Source of the DNA: Motiliproteus sp041586615
GTDB lineage: Bacteria > Pseudomonadota > Gammaproteobacteria > Pseudomonadales > Balneatricaceae
Reading direction: 5' to 3'
NCBI GenBank assembly: GCA_041586615.1
Contig: JBFGZS010000014.1
Coordinates: 10,691 to 74,690, forward strand
DNA length: 64,000 bases
Within the stretch, counting starts at the first letter, position 1. Every line of letters begins with the position of its first letter. The position numbers were made by a program, and so were the translations under genes. Below are positions 17,390-25,611 of the stretch, in pieces. A model generated the notes under the pieces. That model searched no databases. It was given only the letters and a program-made list of their open reading frames with translations, and was not told the DNA's origin.

Positions 17390-17617
17390 GTGAAAAATCT
17401 GTTCATAATACCGATCATTATGCTGGTATTGTCCGGTTGTTCGTCCATGGGGCCGCAGCTGTTGACGCTGCGTGACGGTACGCAATTCATTACGTCGGGC
17501 GCGGTCGAGTTTAATCGTGCGAGTCGCTTGTATGAGTATGTGGATAGCAAAGGGCGTACTGTTTTGCTTGAACCGGATCTGATACGTAGCGTGGAACCTT
17601 ATCGTCCGCGCAAGTAG
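17390..17617 (+). CDS. Small YgdI/YgdR-type lipoprotein
   Basis: A 75-aa predicted lipoprotein. A short hydrophobic signal (KNLFIIPIIMLVLSGCSSM) has the lipobox LSGC, followed by an SH3-like LSM-type strand set (LLTLRDGTQFITSGAVEF, YEYVDSKGRTVLLEPDLI) typical of YgdI/YgdR-like proteins. The GTG at 17390 is the only start that puts the signal peptide at the N-terminus; the frame is open upstream into rnpB. Function unknown. It may share the rnpB transcript. Confidence 0.75.
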   Translation: MKNLFIIPIIMLVLSGCSSMGPQLLTLRDGTQFITSGAVEFNRASRLYEYVDSKGRTVLLEPDLIRSVEPYRPRK

Positions 17618-17930
17618 CGGTGTTTGCTGGTTTGGTTTGCTGGGTAGTGCGCGTGTTTTGCCGTGGTTGAGCCTGAGGTTTGGTGTTGGGCTTGGATTGT
17701 CGAGGCGTGGGGCAGATCGCGCCTGGCGTCGGCGTCGCCGTTTGGTTTTATTCATGTCGGTGCTCTTTTCTGAGTGCTAATCTGTAGTTCTTTGTCTTTC
17801 TTATCAGTGGCTTGTCTGTTCGGAGTAGTGCTGTTGCTTTCTCATTATGCAGAGCGTTAATGCACGCTTTGGTCGGGAGTTTTTCGCCTTAACCCTGCGG
17901 GGGAAAAGTGTTATTGAAACAGTTCTCGTG
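17618..17930. other. Non-coding stretch before the dcw cluster
   Basis: About 310 bp between the small lipoprotein and the mraZ promoter. It has no supported reading frame on the plus strand, and the minus-strand frame (17363-17755) is very basic and antisense to the lipoprotein. I see no clear terminator hairpin. Confidence 0.5.
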
Positions 17931-17933
17931 TGT

Positions 17934-17963
17934 TATAGTGGGGCCCGGTGGTAGAAAGTGGGA
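17934..17963 (+). promoter_or_regulatory. mraZ promoter -10 and triple MraZ-binding repeat
   Basis: Three TGGNN repeats with exact 10-bp period lie at 17939-17943 (TGGGG), 17949-17953 (TGGTA) and 17959-17963 (TGGGA), 26 bp before mraZ. This matches the known MraZ operator of TGGGN repeats separated by 5 bp. A TATAGT (17934-17939) overlaps the first repeat as a probable -10. Binding here would repress the whole dcw operon. Confidence 0.75.
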
Positions 17964-17988
17964 AATTCGATAGGGCGCGGCGGCAATC

Positions 17989-18444
17989 ATGTTCAGAGGG
18001 GTCAACCCTATCAGTCTCGATGCGAAGGGGCGTATGGCGATGCCGGTGCGTTATCGAGAGCGTATTGCGGACTGCTGTGAAGGGCAGATGGTGGCGACGA
18101 TTGATACGGAAACGCGCTGTCTGCTGTTGTATCCCCTGCCCGAATGGGAAGTGATCGAGCGGAAAATCGAAGCCCTTTCGAGCTTTCGGCCTGAAACCCG
18201 TCGCATTCAGCGTTTGTTGATTGGTCATGCAACCGATCTCGAACTTGATGGTGCCGGGCGAATGCTGCTGCCTGCGACCCTGCGTGAATATGCCGGGCTC
18301 GATAAGAAGATAGTCCTGTTGGGTCAGGGTAAGAAATTTGAAATCTGGAGCGAAGATCGTTGGTTGAAAACCCGTGAAGAGTATCTCGCTGATGTTGAAA
18401 GTGAGGGGCTATTACCCGATGAGTTGCAGACTCTGTCACTGTGA
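17989..18444 (+). CDS. mraZ: Transcriptional regulator MraZ
   Basis: A 151-aa DNA-binding protein that autoregulates the dcw cluster. Two SpoVT/AbrB-like swapped-hairpin domains are visible: FRGVNPISLDAKGRMAMPVR at the N-terminus and ATDLELDGAGRMLLPATLRE in the second half, each with the D-x-x-G-R-(M)-x-x-P signature. It is the first gene of the cluster and sits directly after its own putative triple operator. rsmH follows with the reading frames overlapping or nearly so. Confidence 0.97.
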   Translation: MFRGVNPISLDAKGRMAMPVRYRERIADCCEGQMVATIDTETRCLLLYPLPEWEVIERKIEALSSFRPETRRIQRLLIGHATDLELDGAGRMLLPATLREYAGLDKKIVLLGQGKKFEIWSEDRWLKTREEYLADVESEGLLPDELQTLSL

Positions 18445-18482
18445 TGAACAAGGTGGGCGCGAGTCGCCTTCAGGAGCGATGT

Positions 18483-19418
18483 GTGTCTGAGGTTTTTCTG
18501 CATGAAACGGTGTTGTTGAACGAAGCTGTGACGAGTCTCGTTGTCGATGATCAGGGATGCTACATCGATGGCACGTTTGGGCGCGGCGGTCACTCACGTG
18601 TCGTCTTGTCGCGACTGGGTGCAAACGGACGCCTGTTTGGTATCGATAAAGACCCGGAAGCCGTTGCGGTAGCCCGTGAACTCGAGGCCGAAGACGACCG
18701 CTTTAACATTATGCATGGCTCGTTCGCCGACTTGGCGCAGTTAGCGCAAGCGCAAGGCATCGAAGGCCAGGTTGATGGCGTGCTGTTGGATTTGGGGGTG
18801 TCTTCCCCGCAGCTGGATAACGCCGAGCGGGGTTTTAGTTTTCTCAAAGATGGCCCGCTGGACATGCGTATGGATCCGACCCGTGGCCAAAGTGCTGCCG
18901 AATGGATTGCGTCCGCCGACGAGAAAGAGGTTGCCGATGTGCTCTATACGTTGGGTGAAGAACGGTTTTCCCGGCGTATGGCGCGTGCAATCATTGCCGA
19001 GCGACAGGAGTCACCGATCGTCACCACGCAGCGCCTTGCTGAGATTATAAAAGTAGCCAATCCACGTTGGGAGAAGGGGAAACATCCTGCAACCCGCGCC
19101 TTTCAGGCGATACGCATCCATATCAATGCGGAACTGGATGATCTGACGCGCTGCCTTGAGCAGGCGTTGGACGTGCTCAAGGTAGGTGGCCGTCTGGTGG
19201 TGATTAGCTTCCATTCTCTGGAAGATCGTATTGTTAAGCGCTTTATTCGTGACCATGTTCGTGGCGAATCGATGCCGCATGGTTTACCTGTGCCCCAGGC
19301 CATGTTGAATCAGCGACTGAAGTCCCTGGGTAAACCGGTGAAAGCCGGTACCGATGAAGTGGGCGTTAATGTGCGCTCCCGCAGTGCCATCATGCGGATC
19401 GCGGAGAAACTGGCCTGA
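18483..19418 (+). CDS. rsmH: 16S rRNA N4-methylcytidine-1402 methyltransferase RsmH (MraW)
   Basis: A 311-aa methyltransferase of normal family size. SAM-binding motif I is YIDGTFGRGGHS, with GIDKDPEA and LLDLGVSSPQLD following; GPLDMRMDPTRGQSA and HPATRAFQAIRI are family signatures, and VISFHSLEDRIVK lies near the C-terminus. GTG 18483 is preferred because AGGAG lies 6 nt upstream and the protein then starts like homologues (HETVLLNEAV); ATG 18444 or GTG 18441 would overlap the mraZ stop and add about 13 residues. It overlaps ftsL by one base. Confidence 0.95.
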   Translation: MSEVFLHETVLLNEAVTSLVVDDQGCYIDGTFGRGGHSRVVLSRLGANGRLFGIDKDPEAVAVARELEAEDDRFNIMHGSFADLAQLAQAQGIEGQVDGVLLDLGVSSPQLDNAERGFSFLKDGPLDMRMDPTRGQSAAEWIASADEKEVADVLYTLGEERFSRRMARAIIAERQESPIVTTQRLAEIIKVANPRWEKGKHPATRAFQAIRIHINAELDDLTRCLEQALDVLKVGGRLVVISFHSLEDRIVKRFIRDHVRGESMPHGLPVPQAMLNQRLKSLGKPVKAGTDEVGVNVRSRSAIMRIAEKLA

Positions 19419-19732
19419 TGATGCCTGAATCAGCAGCCCGGCAAAATGTGTCGTCCGATACGTCTTGGGGCGGGTATGCCTGGGGTACGATGCTGATTCT
19501 TGCTGTTGTTCTTTCTGCGTTGGCGGTGATCTATAACGCCTACCGTTATCGAGCCTTGTTTCACGAGCAGCAGGTTTTGCAGCAGCAAAGCGATGGGTTG
19601 CAGGTCGAGTGGGGGCAGTTGCTGCTGGAGCAGAGCGCGCTGGCGTCCCACAGCCGCATCGAAAAGGTCGTCACTGAAAAGCTGCAGATGTATGTGCCGT
19701 CACCGGATGAAATTGTCGTGGTGAGGCCATGA
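19418..19732 (+). CDS. ftsL: Cell division protein FtsL
   Basis: A 104-aa bitopic protein of the FtsQLB divisome subcomplex. A short cytoplasmic segment (about 1-22) leads to one membrane helix (WGTMLILAVVLSALAVIYNA), then a periplasmic leucine-zipper-like coiled coil (about 48-90; LQQQSDGLQVEWGQLLLEQS). Position between rsmH and ftsI and the size support the call despite the low sequence conservation of the family. It overlaps ftsI by 4 bases. Confidence 0.93.
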   Translation: MMPESAARQNVSSDTSWGGYAWGTMLILAVVLSALAVIYNAYRYRALFHEQQVLQQQSDGLQVEWGQLLLEQSALASHSRIEKVVTEKLQMYVPSPDEIVVVRP

Positions 19733-21429
19733 GCGAAAATGCGGCGCTGGAGTACAAATGGCGTTTCCGGTTGGTGCTGGTTGTTCTGCTGGCGCTGGCG
19801 CTCATTATCGTCTCGCGGCTGGTGTTTTTGCATCTGTTGGATGACGGTTTTCTTAAGGGGCAGGGTGATGCCCGCAGCTTGCGTGTGGTTGAGATTCCTG
19901 CGCACCGAGGCATGATCCTTGACCGCAATGGTGAACCGCTGGCTGTGAGTGCTCCTGTGCAGAGCATCTGGGTTAATCCTAAAGAGTTTGTCAGTGATGA
20001 CCAGCAGATGCAGCGGCTGGCTAAGCGCCTGGGGCTGTCGGTCAGGTCGGTACGCAGTGATATCGCCGATAACGGCGACCGCCAGTTTTTATACTTACGT
20101 CGACATATGACCCCGCAGGATGCCAAGGCGGTGCTGGATCTGGAGTTACCGGGCATTTACGCGGATAAAGAGTATAAACGCTATTACCCGTCGGCCGAGG
20201 TGGCGACCCATGTGGTGGGCTTCACCAATGTTGATGGTATTGGCCAGGAAGGCCTGGAACTGGCTTACGATCAGTGGCTGGACGGTGAGTCTGGGAGCAA
20301 ACGCATCCTCCAGGATCGTAAGGGGCGCTCGATAAAGGATATACAGGCGCTAAAAACAGCCCGTGCCGGACATGATTTGCAACTGAGTATTGATCTTCGT
20401 TTGCAGTATCTCGCGTATCGGGAGCTCAAGGCGGCTGTTCAGCAACATAAGGCAAAATCCGGTTCGGCTGTTGTGCTTGATATTGAAACCGGTGAGGTGC
20501 TGGCGATGGTTAATCAGCCTTCCTATAACCCGAATAACCGACGGTTTATCCGGGTCGGCACGCTACGCAATCGAGCCACGACCGATACCTTTGAGCCTGG
20601 TTCGACGGTTAAGCCTCTGACGGTCGCCGCGGCTATTGCCAGTGGCCGCTACCGGTCTGACAGTGAGGTTGATACGAACCCGGGCTACCTGCGGGTTAAA
20701 AACCGGACCATCCGTGATCACCGCAATTATGGGGTGCTGGATCTGACCCATATCATTACCAAGTCAAGTAACGTCGGTGCGAGCAAGTTGGCACTGAGTA
20801 TCGATGAAGAAGCAGTCCGTAGTATGTTCTTCAATTCGGGGCTCGGACAGGCAACCGGCGTGGGGTTCCCCGGCGAGCGTGTCGGCCGCTTGCCGCACTA
20901 TGCCAAGACGCGTGTCGTTGAGCGTGCCGCGCTGTCTTATGGATACGGTCTGGCGGTGACCCCCCTGCAGTTGGCCCAGGCTTATCTGAGTATTGGTTCT
21001 GGCGGTATACGCCGCCCCGTATCGTTGATTAAAGTGTCAGAACCGCCTGAAGGTGAGCGTATTATGCCCGAACATGTGGCGCGGGCCGTGTTGGATATGA
21101 TGGAACAGGTTACCGAAAAAGGCGGTACCGGCAAGCGTGCGCGGGTGCCTGCATTCCGCGTGGCAGGTAAGACCGGAACCGTGCATAAAGTGGGCAGCAA
21201 TGGTTATGAAGATGATCAGTATGTGGCGATGTTTGCCGGTATTGCACCGGTAGCGGAGCCGCGTTTTGCAACTGTGGTGATTATCGATGAACCCCAGGGC
21301 GAGGAATATTACGGGGGCGAAGTGGCTGCGCCGGTATTTTCTCGCATTATGGCGGGTACGTTGCGTTTGATGAATATTGCGCCGGATCAGCTGCCCGCTC
21401 CGTTGGAGCAGCAGTTGGCCTGGAATTAA
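19729..21429 (+). CDS. ftsI: Peptidoglycan transpeptidase FtsI (PBP3)
   Basis: A 566-aa class B penicillin-binding protein that cross-links septal peptidoglycan with FtsW. One membrane anchor (about 15-37) precedes the pedestal domain with RGMILDRNGEPLAVS. The transpeptidase domain has the three active-site motifs: STVK (catalytic Ser, about 290), SSN (about 345) and KTGT (about 480). Length is slightly shorter than the E. coli protein. Its start codon lies inside the end of ftsL (ATGA overlap). Confidence 0.97.
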   Translation: MSENAALEYKWRFRLVLVVLLALALIIVSRLVFLHLLDDGFLKGQGDARSLRVVEIPAHRGMILDRNGEPLAVSAPVQSIWVNPKEFVSDDQQMQRLAKRLGLSVRSVRSDIADNGDRQFLYLRRHMTPQDAKAVLDLELPGIYADKEYKRYYPSAEVATHVVGFTNVDGIGQEGLELAYDQWLDGESGSKRILQDRKGRSIKDIQALKTARAGHDLQLSIDLRLQYLAYRELKAAVQQHKAKSGSAVVLDIETGEVLAMVNQPSYNPNNRRFIRVGTLRNRATTDTFEPGSTVKPLTVAAAIASGRYRSDSEVDTNPGYLRVKNRTIRDHRNYGVLDLTHIITKSSNVGASKLALSIDEEAVRSMFFNSGLGQATGVGFPGERVGRLPHYAKTRVVERAALSYGYGLAVTPLQLAQAYLSIGSGGIRRPVSLIKVSEPPEGERIMPEHVARAVLDMMEQVTEKGGTGKRARVPAFRVAGKTGTVHKVGSNGYEDDQYVAMFAGIAPVAEPRFATVVIIDEPQGEEYYGGEVAAPVFSRIMAGTLRLMNIAPDQLPAPLEQQLAWN

Positions 21430-21453
21430 CGGCTGACAGGGAACGACTGCCCC

Positions 21454-23073
21454 ATGACCATCTGTAAATCGATGACACTGGCTCAATTGCTACCCGCCGA
21501 TACGTTGGGCGCGGACGTTGCTGTTCTTGAAATAGCGGGGCTGTGTAATGACAGTCGGCGTGTGCGTTCGGGGGATCTTTTTTTAGCCTGCCAGGGGGCG
21601 AGTTTCGATGGGGCACAGTTTATCGACGCGGTAGTCCAGGCGGGGGCGATTGCGGTGCTGGTGGATGCCGATCGCGACCTCCCCCAGGCGTGCGTGCCGG
21701 TGATCCCGGTTCGTGACTTGAGTCACCGGGTAGCGGAACTGGCCGTACGTTTCTATGCCAATCCCTCCCAGGCATTGCATTGTATCGGTGTGACCGGTAC
21801 CAACGGCAAAACCTCGACAAGCCACTTTATTGCCCGCGCGCTACAGCAGCTGGGCTGCCCTGCGGGTGTTATCGGTACCAACGGCAATGGCTTTCCCGAT
21901 GACCTGCAGCCGGCCACGCACACCACACCGGATCCGTTACAGCTTCAGCATCTGCTGGCTGATCTGGCGGTGCAGGGTGCTGAGTCGGTTGTCATGGAGG
22001 TCTCGTCCCATGCCCTTGATCAACAACGTATTGCCGGTGTCTGTTTTCGGCAGGCCGTGTTTACGAATCTGACGCGCGACCATCTGGACTATCACGGAAC
22101 GCTCGAACATTACGGGGCCGCCAAAGCGCGTTTGTTCGCCGAGTATGGCGTTGAGCAGGCCATTATCAATCTGGATGATGCCTTTGGTCGCCAGCTCGCC
22201 AAGAGCCTCCCGGCGCAGATCGATGTGCTGGGCTATAGCCTGGGACGTTTGCTGGCTGATCCAGCGCCGGCGAACGATGCCCATGTGCGCTTATGTCGGG
22301 TTATCCACGCCGAATTCAGCACGCAGGGTATCAAGGCCGAGATCGACACCCCCTGGGGAAAAGGTTTGCTGCGTAGCACTCTGCTGGGCAGTTTTAACCT
22401 GGGTAATCTGTTGGCGACCGTGGCGGTTTTGTGCGGCCGCGGCTTTCCTTTGCCCCGGGTACTCGAGCAGCTGGCGACGTTACCCAAGGTTGAAGGGCGC
22501 ATGCAGCCGGTCCGATCGGAAGGGGCTGCATTGGTGGTTGTCGATTATGCACATACCCCCGACGCCCTGGAGAAAGCGTTACAGGCGCTGCGTTCTCACT
22601 GTGAAGGTGTTCTGTGGTGTGTATTCGGTTGCGGGGGCGATCGTGATCGCGGTAAGCGACCGCTGATGGCGGCCGTGGCCGAGCAGTGTGCCGACCGGAT
22701 CGTCATTACCAGCGATAACCCGCGTCGCGAAGACCCCGAGCTGATTATTGACGATATTGTTGCGGGTCTGCGCGATGTGCCTGGGGTTAAGAGACAGCTT
22801 AAGGAACAGTTTAAGGGACCGCTTAAGGGGCAGGACCGGGTTGAACGCGTGGTCTGTCGGGAAGAGGCCATCGCCTGGACGCTGTCACAAGCCGGTCCGA
22901 ACGATGTTGTTTTGCTGGCGGGTAAAGGGCACGAGCATTATCAGGAGATACAAGGGGTTCGATACCCCTTTTCCGATGCGGCGGTGGTCGAGGCCGTATT
23001 GGCCGGTGATGCCCGTTTTTCCGCAGCAACGGTGAACGAGCCTGGTGCGGGAGGCGCAAACCATGATCGATAG
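21454..23073 (+). CDS. murE: UDP-MurNAc-L-Ala-D-Glu:meso-DAP ligase MurE
   Basis: A 539-aa ATP-dependent ligase that adds meso-diaminopimelate. The P-loop is GVTGTNGKTSTSHFIA (about 113-128). The DNPR motif that selects meso-DAP is present at about 421-424 (TSDNPRREDPE), showing a DAP-type wall. It is about 45 residues longer than E. coli MurE. Part of the excess is an in-frame 12-bp triplication at 22795-22830 encoding QLKEQFKGPLKG, and part is a C-terminal tail (VNEPGAGGANHDR). It overlaps murF by 11 bases. Confidence 0.97.
   Translation: MTICKSMTLAQLLPADTLGADVAVLEIAGLCNDSRRVRSGDLFLACQGASFDGAQFIDAVVQAGAIAVLVDADRDLPQACVPVIPVRDLSHRVAELAVRFYANPSQALHCIGVTGTNGKTSTSHFIARALQQLGCPAGVIGTNGNGFPDDLQPATHTTPDPLQLQHLLADLAVQGAESVVMEVSSHALDQQRIAGVCFRQAVFTNLTRDHLDYHGTLEHYGAAKARLFAEYGVEQAIINLDDAFGRQLAKSLPAQIDVLGYSLGRLLADPAPANDAHVRLCRVIHAEFSTQGIKAEIDTPWGKGLLRSTLLGSFNLGNLLATVAVLCGRGFPLPRVLEQLATLPKVEGRMQPVRSEGAALVVVDYAHTPDALEKALQALRSHCEGVLWCVFGCGGDRDRGKRPLMAAVAEQCADRIVITSDNPRREDPELIIDDIVAGLRDVPGVKRQLKEQFKGPLKGQDRVERVVCREEAIAWTLSQAGPNDVVLLAGKGHEHYQEIQGVRYPFSDAAVVEAVLAGDARFSAATVNEPGAGGANHDR
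22795..22830 (+). repeat. Three 12-bp tandem units inside murE
   Basis: CAGCTTAAGGAA, CAGTTTAAGGGA and CCGCTTAAGGGG follow each other without gap, coding for QLKE-QFKG-PLKG. The units differ at two to four positions each. The insertion falls in the ligase C-terminal domain, between the DNPR motif and the conserved REEAI stretch. Confidence 0.8.
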
Positions 23074-24460
23074 TCTGACCCTTAACGCGTTGCAACACGC
23101 CATAGCGGGAAGTCAGTGCCACGGTGATGCCGTGTTTTCCCGCATCAGTACCGACACGCGTTCATTGCAGCCGGGTGATCTTTTTGTCGCCTTGAGCGGA
23201 CCGAATTTTGATGGCAACCGCTTCGTGACTCAGGCGGCAGAAAAAGGCGCCTGCGCCGCCGTTGTCAGCCGGTTACAGCCGGGGCCTTTACCACAACTGG
23301 TGGTGGATGATGTGTTGTTGGCCTTAGGTCGAATTGCTCAGATGAACCGGCAACGTTTTCAGGGGCCGTTAGTTGCCGTTACCGGCAGCAGTGGCAAGAC
23401 CAGTGTGAAAGAGATGTTGGCGGCGATCCTGTCGCGTCAGGGGGCGGTGTTAGCGACAACGGGTAATCTGAATAATGCCATTGGCGTACCGTTGACCCTG
23501 CTGGATATTGCGCCGACGCACCGGTTTGCTGTGATCGAAATGGGAGCGAGTGGGCCTAGCGAAATCGCCTATTCGGCAGGTTTGGCGTCCGCGTCCATTG
23601 CCATCCTGACTAATGCCGGCGGTGCGCACCTTGAGGGGTTTGGTGACCTGATGGGCGTGGTACGCGCCAAAGGTGAGATTTTTGATGGCTTGGCCGATAG
23701 CGGTATCGGGGTGGTTAACCTCGATGATGCGAATGCCCCATATTGGCTGGAGCGTCTCGGCCCCCGGCGTTCGCGCACCTTTAGCCTGGTCTCTGCACAT
23801 GCCGATATCTTCGCCAGCCATATCGAAACGGGCCCGGATGGCTGCTGCGCCTTTGTACTCAATAGCCACGATGATCAGGTCGCTATCGAGCTGCGCGTTA
23901 TGGGGCGGCATTCGATTGCTAACGCGCTGGCGGCGGCCTCGGCGGCGCGGGTGCTCGGGGTCTCGTTGCAGGATATTCAGGCGGGACTCCAGGACTTTCG
24001 CGCCGTTAAAGGCCGTTTGCAGGCGTATCGCTCGGCACGCGGGCTGCGGGTCATTGACGATACCTACAATGCCAATCCGGAGTCCATTCGTGCGGCGATC
24101 CGCGTGCTGTCGGCGCTGCCGGGGCCGCGCTGCCTGATGCTCGGTGATATGGCCGAGCTGGGTGAGCAGGGTGCCGAGCTGCATGCGGAGGTGGGGCGCT
24201 ATGCCGCGGATCAGGGCATTCATACCCTGCTGGCCTGCGGCGCTTTCAGCGGCCATACCCTGTCAGGTTTTACCGCGGCGGGAGGTGAGAACGGAGCGTC
24301 TTTCGCCGACCGAGCGCAGCTATTGGCTTCAGAACAATTTGCGCACATCGCGCAGGAGCAGCCAGGCCGATCGGTGGTGCTGGTAAAAGGATCGCGCAGT
24401 GCCGGGATGGAAAACGTAGTAAAGATGTTACTGATCGAGGATAACAAACCAACATGTTGA
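23063..24460 (+). CDS. murF: UDP-MurNAc-tripeptide:D-Ala-D-Ala ligase MurF
   Basis: A 465-aa Mur ligase that adds the terminal dipeptide. The N-terminal domain has ISTDTRSLQPGDLFVAL; the P-loop is VTGSSGKTSVKEM (about 105-117); NLNNAIGVPLTLL and DDTYNANPESI are MurF signatures. ATG 23063 follows GGGAGG at a normal distance; an in-frame GTG at 23045 is possible. The gene overlaps murE at its start and mraY at its end (7 bases), consistent with coupled translation. Confidence 0.97.
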   Translation: MIDSLTLNALQHAIAGSQCHGDAVFSRISTDTRSLQPGDLFVALSGPNFDGNRFVTQAAEKGACAAVVSRLQPGPLPQLVVDDVLLALGRIAQMNRQRFQGPLVAVTGSSGKTSVKEMLAAILSRQGAVLATTGNLNNAIGVPLTLLDIAPTHRFAVIEMGASGPSEIAYSAGLASASIAILTNAGGAHLEGFGDLMGVVRAKGEIFDGLADSGIGVVNLDDANAPYWLERLGPRRSRTFSLVSAHADIFASHIETGPDGCCAFVLNSHDDQVAIELRVMGRHSIANALAAASAARVLGVSLQDIQAGLQDFRAVKGRLQAYRSARGLRVIDDTYNANPESIRAAIRVLSALPGPRCLMLGDMAELGEQGAELHAEVGRYAADQGIHTLLACGAFSGHTLSGFTAAGGENGASFADRAQLLASEQFAHIAQEQPGRSVVLVKGSRSAGMENVVKMLLIEDNKPTC

Positions 24461-25536
24461 TATTTCTTGCCGAACTTTTAAGCCAGTTTGAGCCGGGCTT
24501 TGCGGTATTTCAATACCTGACACTACGGGGCATTCTCGGGGTATTGACCGCGTTGATGATCTCCGTGCTGGTGGGGCCGGTCATGATCCGTCGGTTGCGG
24601 CATTATCAGATCGGACAATCCGTGCGTGATGATGGCCCCAAAAGTCATCTAAGCAAGGCCGGCACGCCGACCATGGGCGGTGCGCTGATCTTGATTGCTA
24701 TCGGTATCAGCACATTGCTCTGGGGCGACCTGAGTAATCGCTATGTCTGGATCACCCTGATCGTCACATTGATTTTTGGTGCCGTCGGTTGGGTCGATGA
24801 TTATCGCAAGGTCGTGGAGAAAAACTCGCGGGGTTTGCCGGCACGCTGGAAATACCTCTGGCAGTCGGTGGGAGGTTTAGGCGCGGCGCTGGTCTTATAC
24901 CTGGGCGCAAGCAGCCCGGTCGAAACCATCTTGATCGTGCCTTTTTTCAAAGAAGTCGCCATTGAGATGGGGCTGTTTTATATCGTCTTCACCTATTTTG
25001 TTATCGTCGGTACCAGCAACGCAGTCAACCTGACCGACGGCCTGGATGGACTGGCCATTATGCCCACGGTGCTGGTGGCAGGGGCGCTGGGGCTGTTCGC
25101 CTACCTGAGCGGTAACATCAATTTTGCCAGCTACTTGCAGATTCCCTATGTCGTCGGCTCCGGTGAGCTGATTGTCTTTTGCGGGTCTATCGTGGGTGCC
25201 GGCCTCGGGTTTCTCTGGTTTAACACCTATCCTGCGCAGGTTTTTATGGGCGATGTCGGCGCATTGGCGTTAGGCGCTGCCTTGGGGGTTGTGGCGGTTA
25301 TTGTTCGGCAAGAACTGGTGCTGGTGATTATGGGCGGTGTCTTTGTGATGGAGACCGTGTCGGTCATTCTCCAGGTCGGCTCATACAAACTCACTGGCCG
25401 GCGAATTTTTCGCATGGCGCCGTTGCACCATCATTTCGAACTCAAGGGTTGGCCGGAGCCGCGTGTTATTGTGCGCTTCTGGATCGTGACCGTTATTCTG
25501 GTGCTGGTTGGCTTGGCAACATTGAAAATTCGCTAA
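24454..25536 (+). CDS. mraY: Phospho-MurNAc-pentapeptide translocase MraY
   Basis: A 360-aa inner-membrane enzyme with about ten helices that makes lipid I. Catalytic and substrate motifs are visible: HLSKAGTPTMGG, VGWVDDYRKV (the Asp pair), NAVNLTDGLDGLA, VFMGDVGALALG and the cytoplasmic HHHFELKGWPE loop. It is exactly the usual length. 75 bp separate it from murD, the only real gap in this part of the cluster. Confidence 0.98.
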   Translation: MLIFLAELLSQFEPGFAVFQYLTLRGILGVLTALMISVLVGPVMIRRLRHYQIGQSVRDDGPKSHLSKAGTPTMGGALILIAIGISTLLWGDLSNRYVWITLIVTLIFGAVGWVDDYRKVVEKNSRGLPARWKYLWQSVGGLGAALVLYLGASSPVETILIVPFFKEVAIEMGLFYIVFTYFVIVGTSNAVNLTDGLDGLAIMPTVLVAGALGLFAYLSGNINFASYLQIPYVVGSGELIVFCGSIVGAGLGFLWFNTYPAQVFMGDVGALALGAALGVVAVIVRQELVLVIMGGVFVMETVSVILQVGSYKLTGRRIFRMAPLHHHFELKGWPEPRVIVRFWIVTVILVLVGLATLKIR

Positions 25537-25611
25537 CACAGCGGTTGGCTCAGGGCCCGAATCCTATGACGGGCTTCGGCGTTACTCGAAGGTAAGGGAG
25601 TTAGACAGGCT

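Noticed and set aside
17363..17755. Minus-strand basic frame starting MNKTKRRRRRQ
   Set aside because: It is antisense to the small lipoprotein, has a low-complexity Pro/Thr/Arg composition, and shows no ribosome site or recognisable domain.
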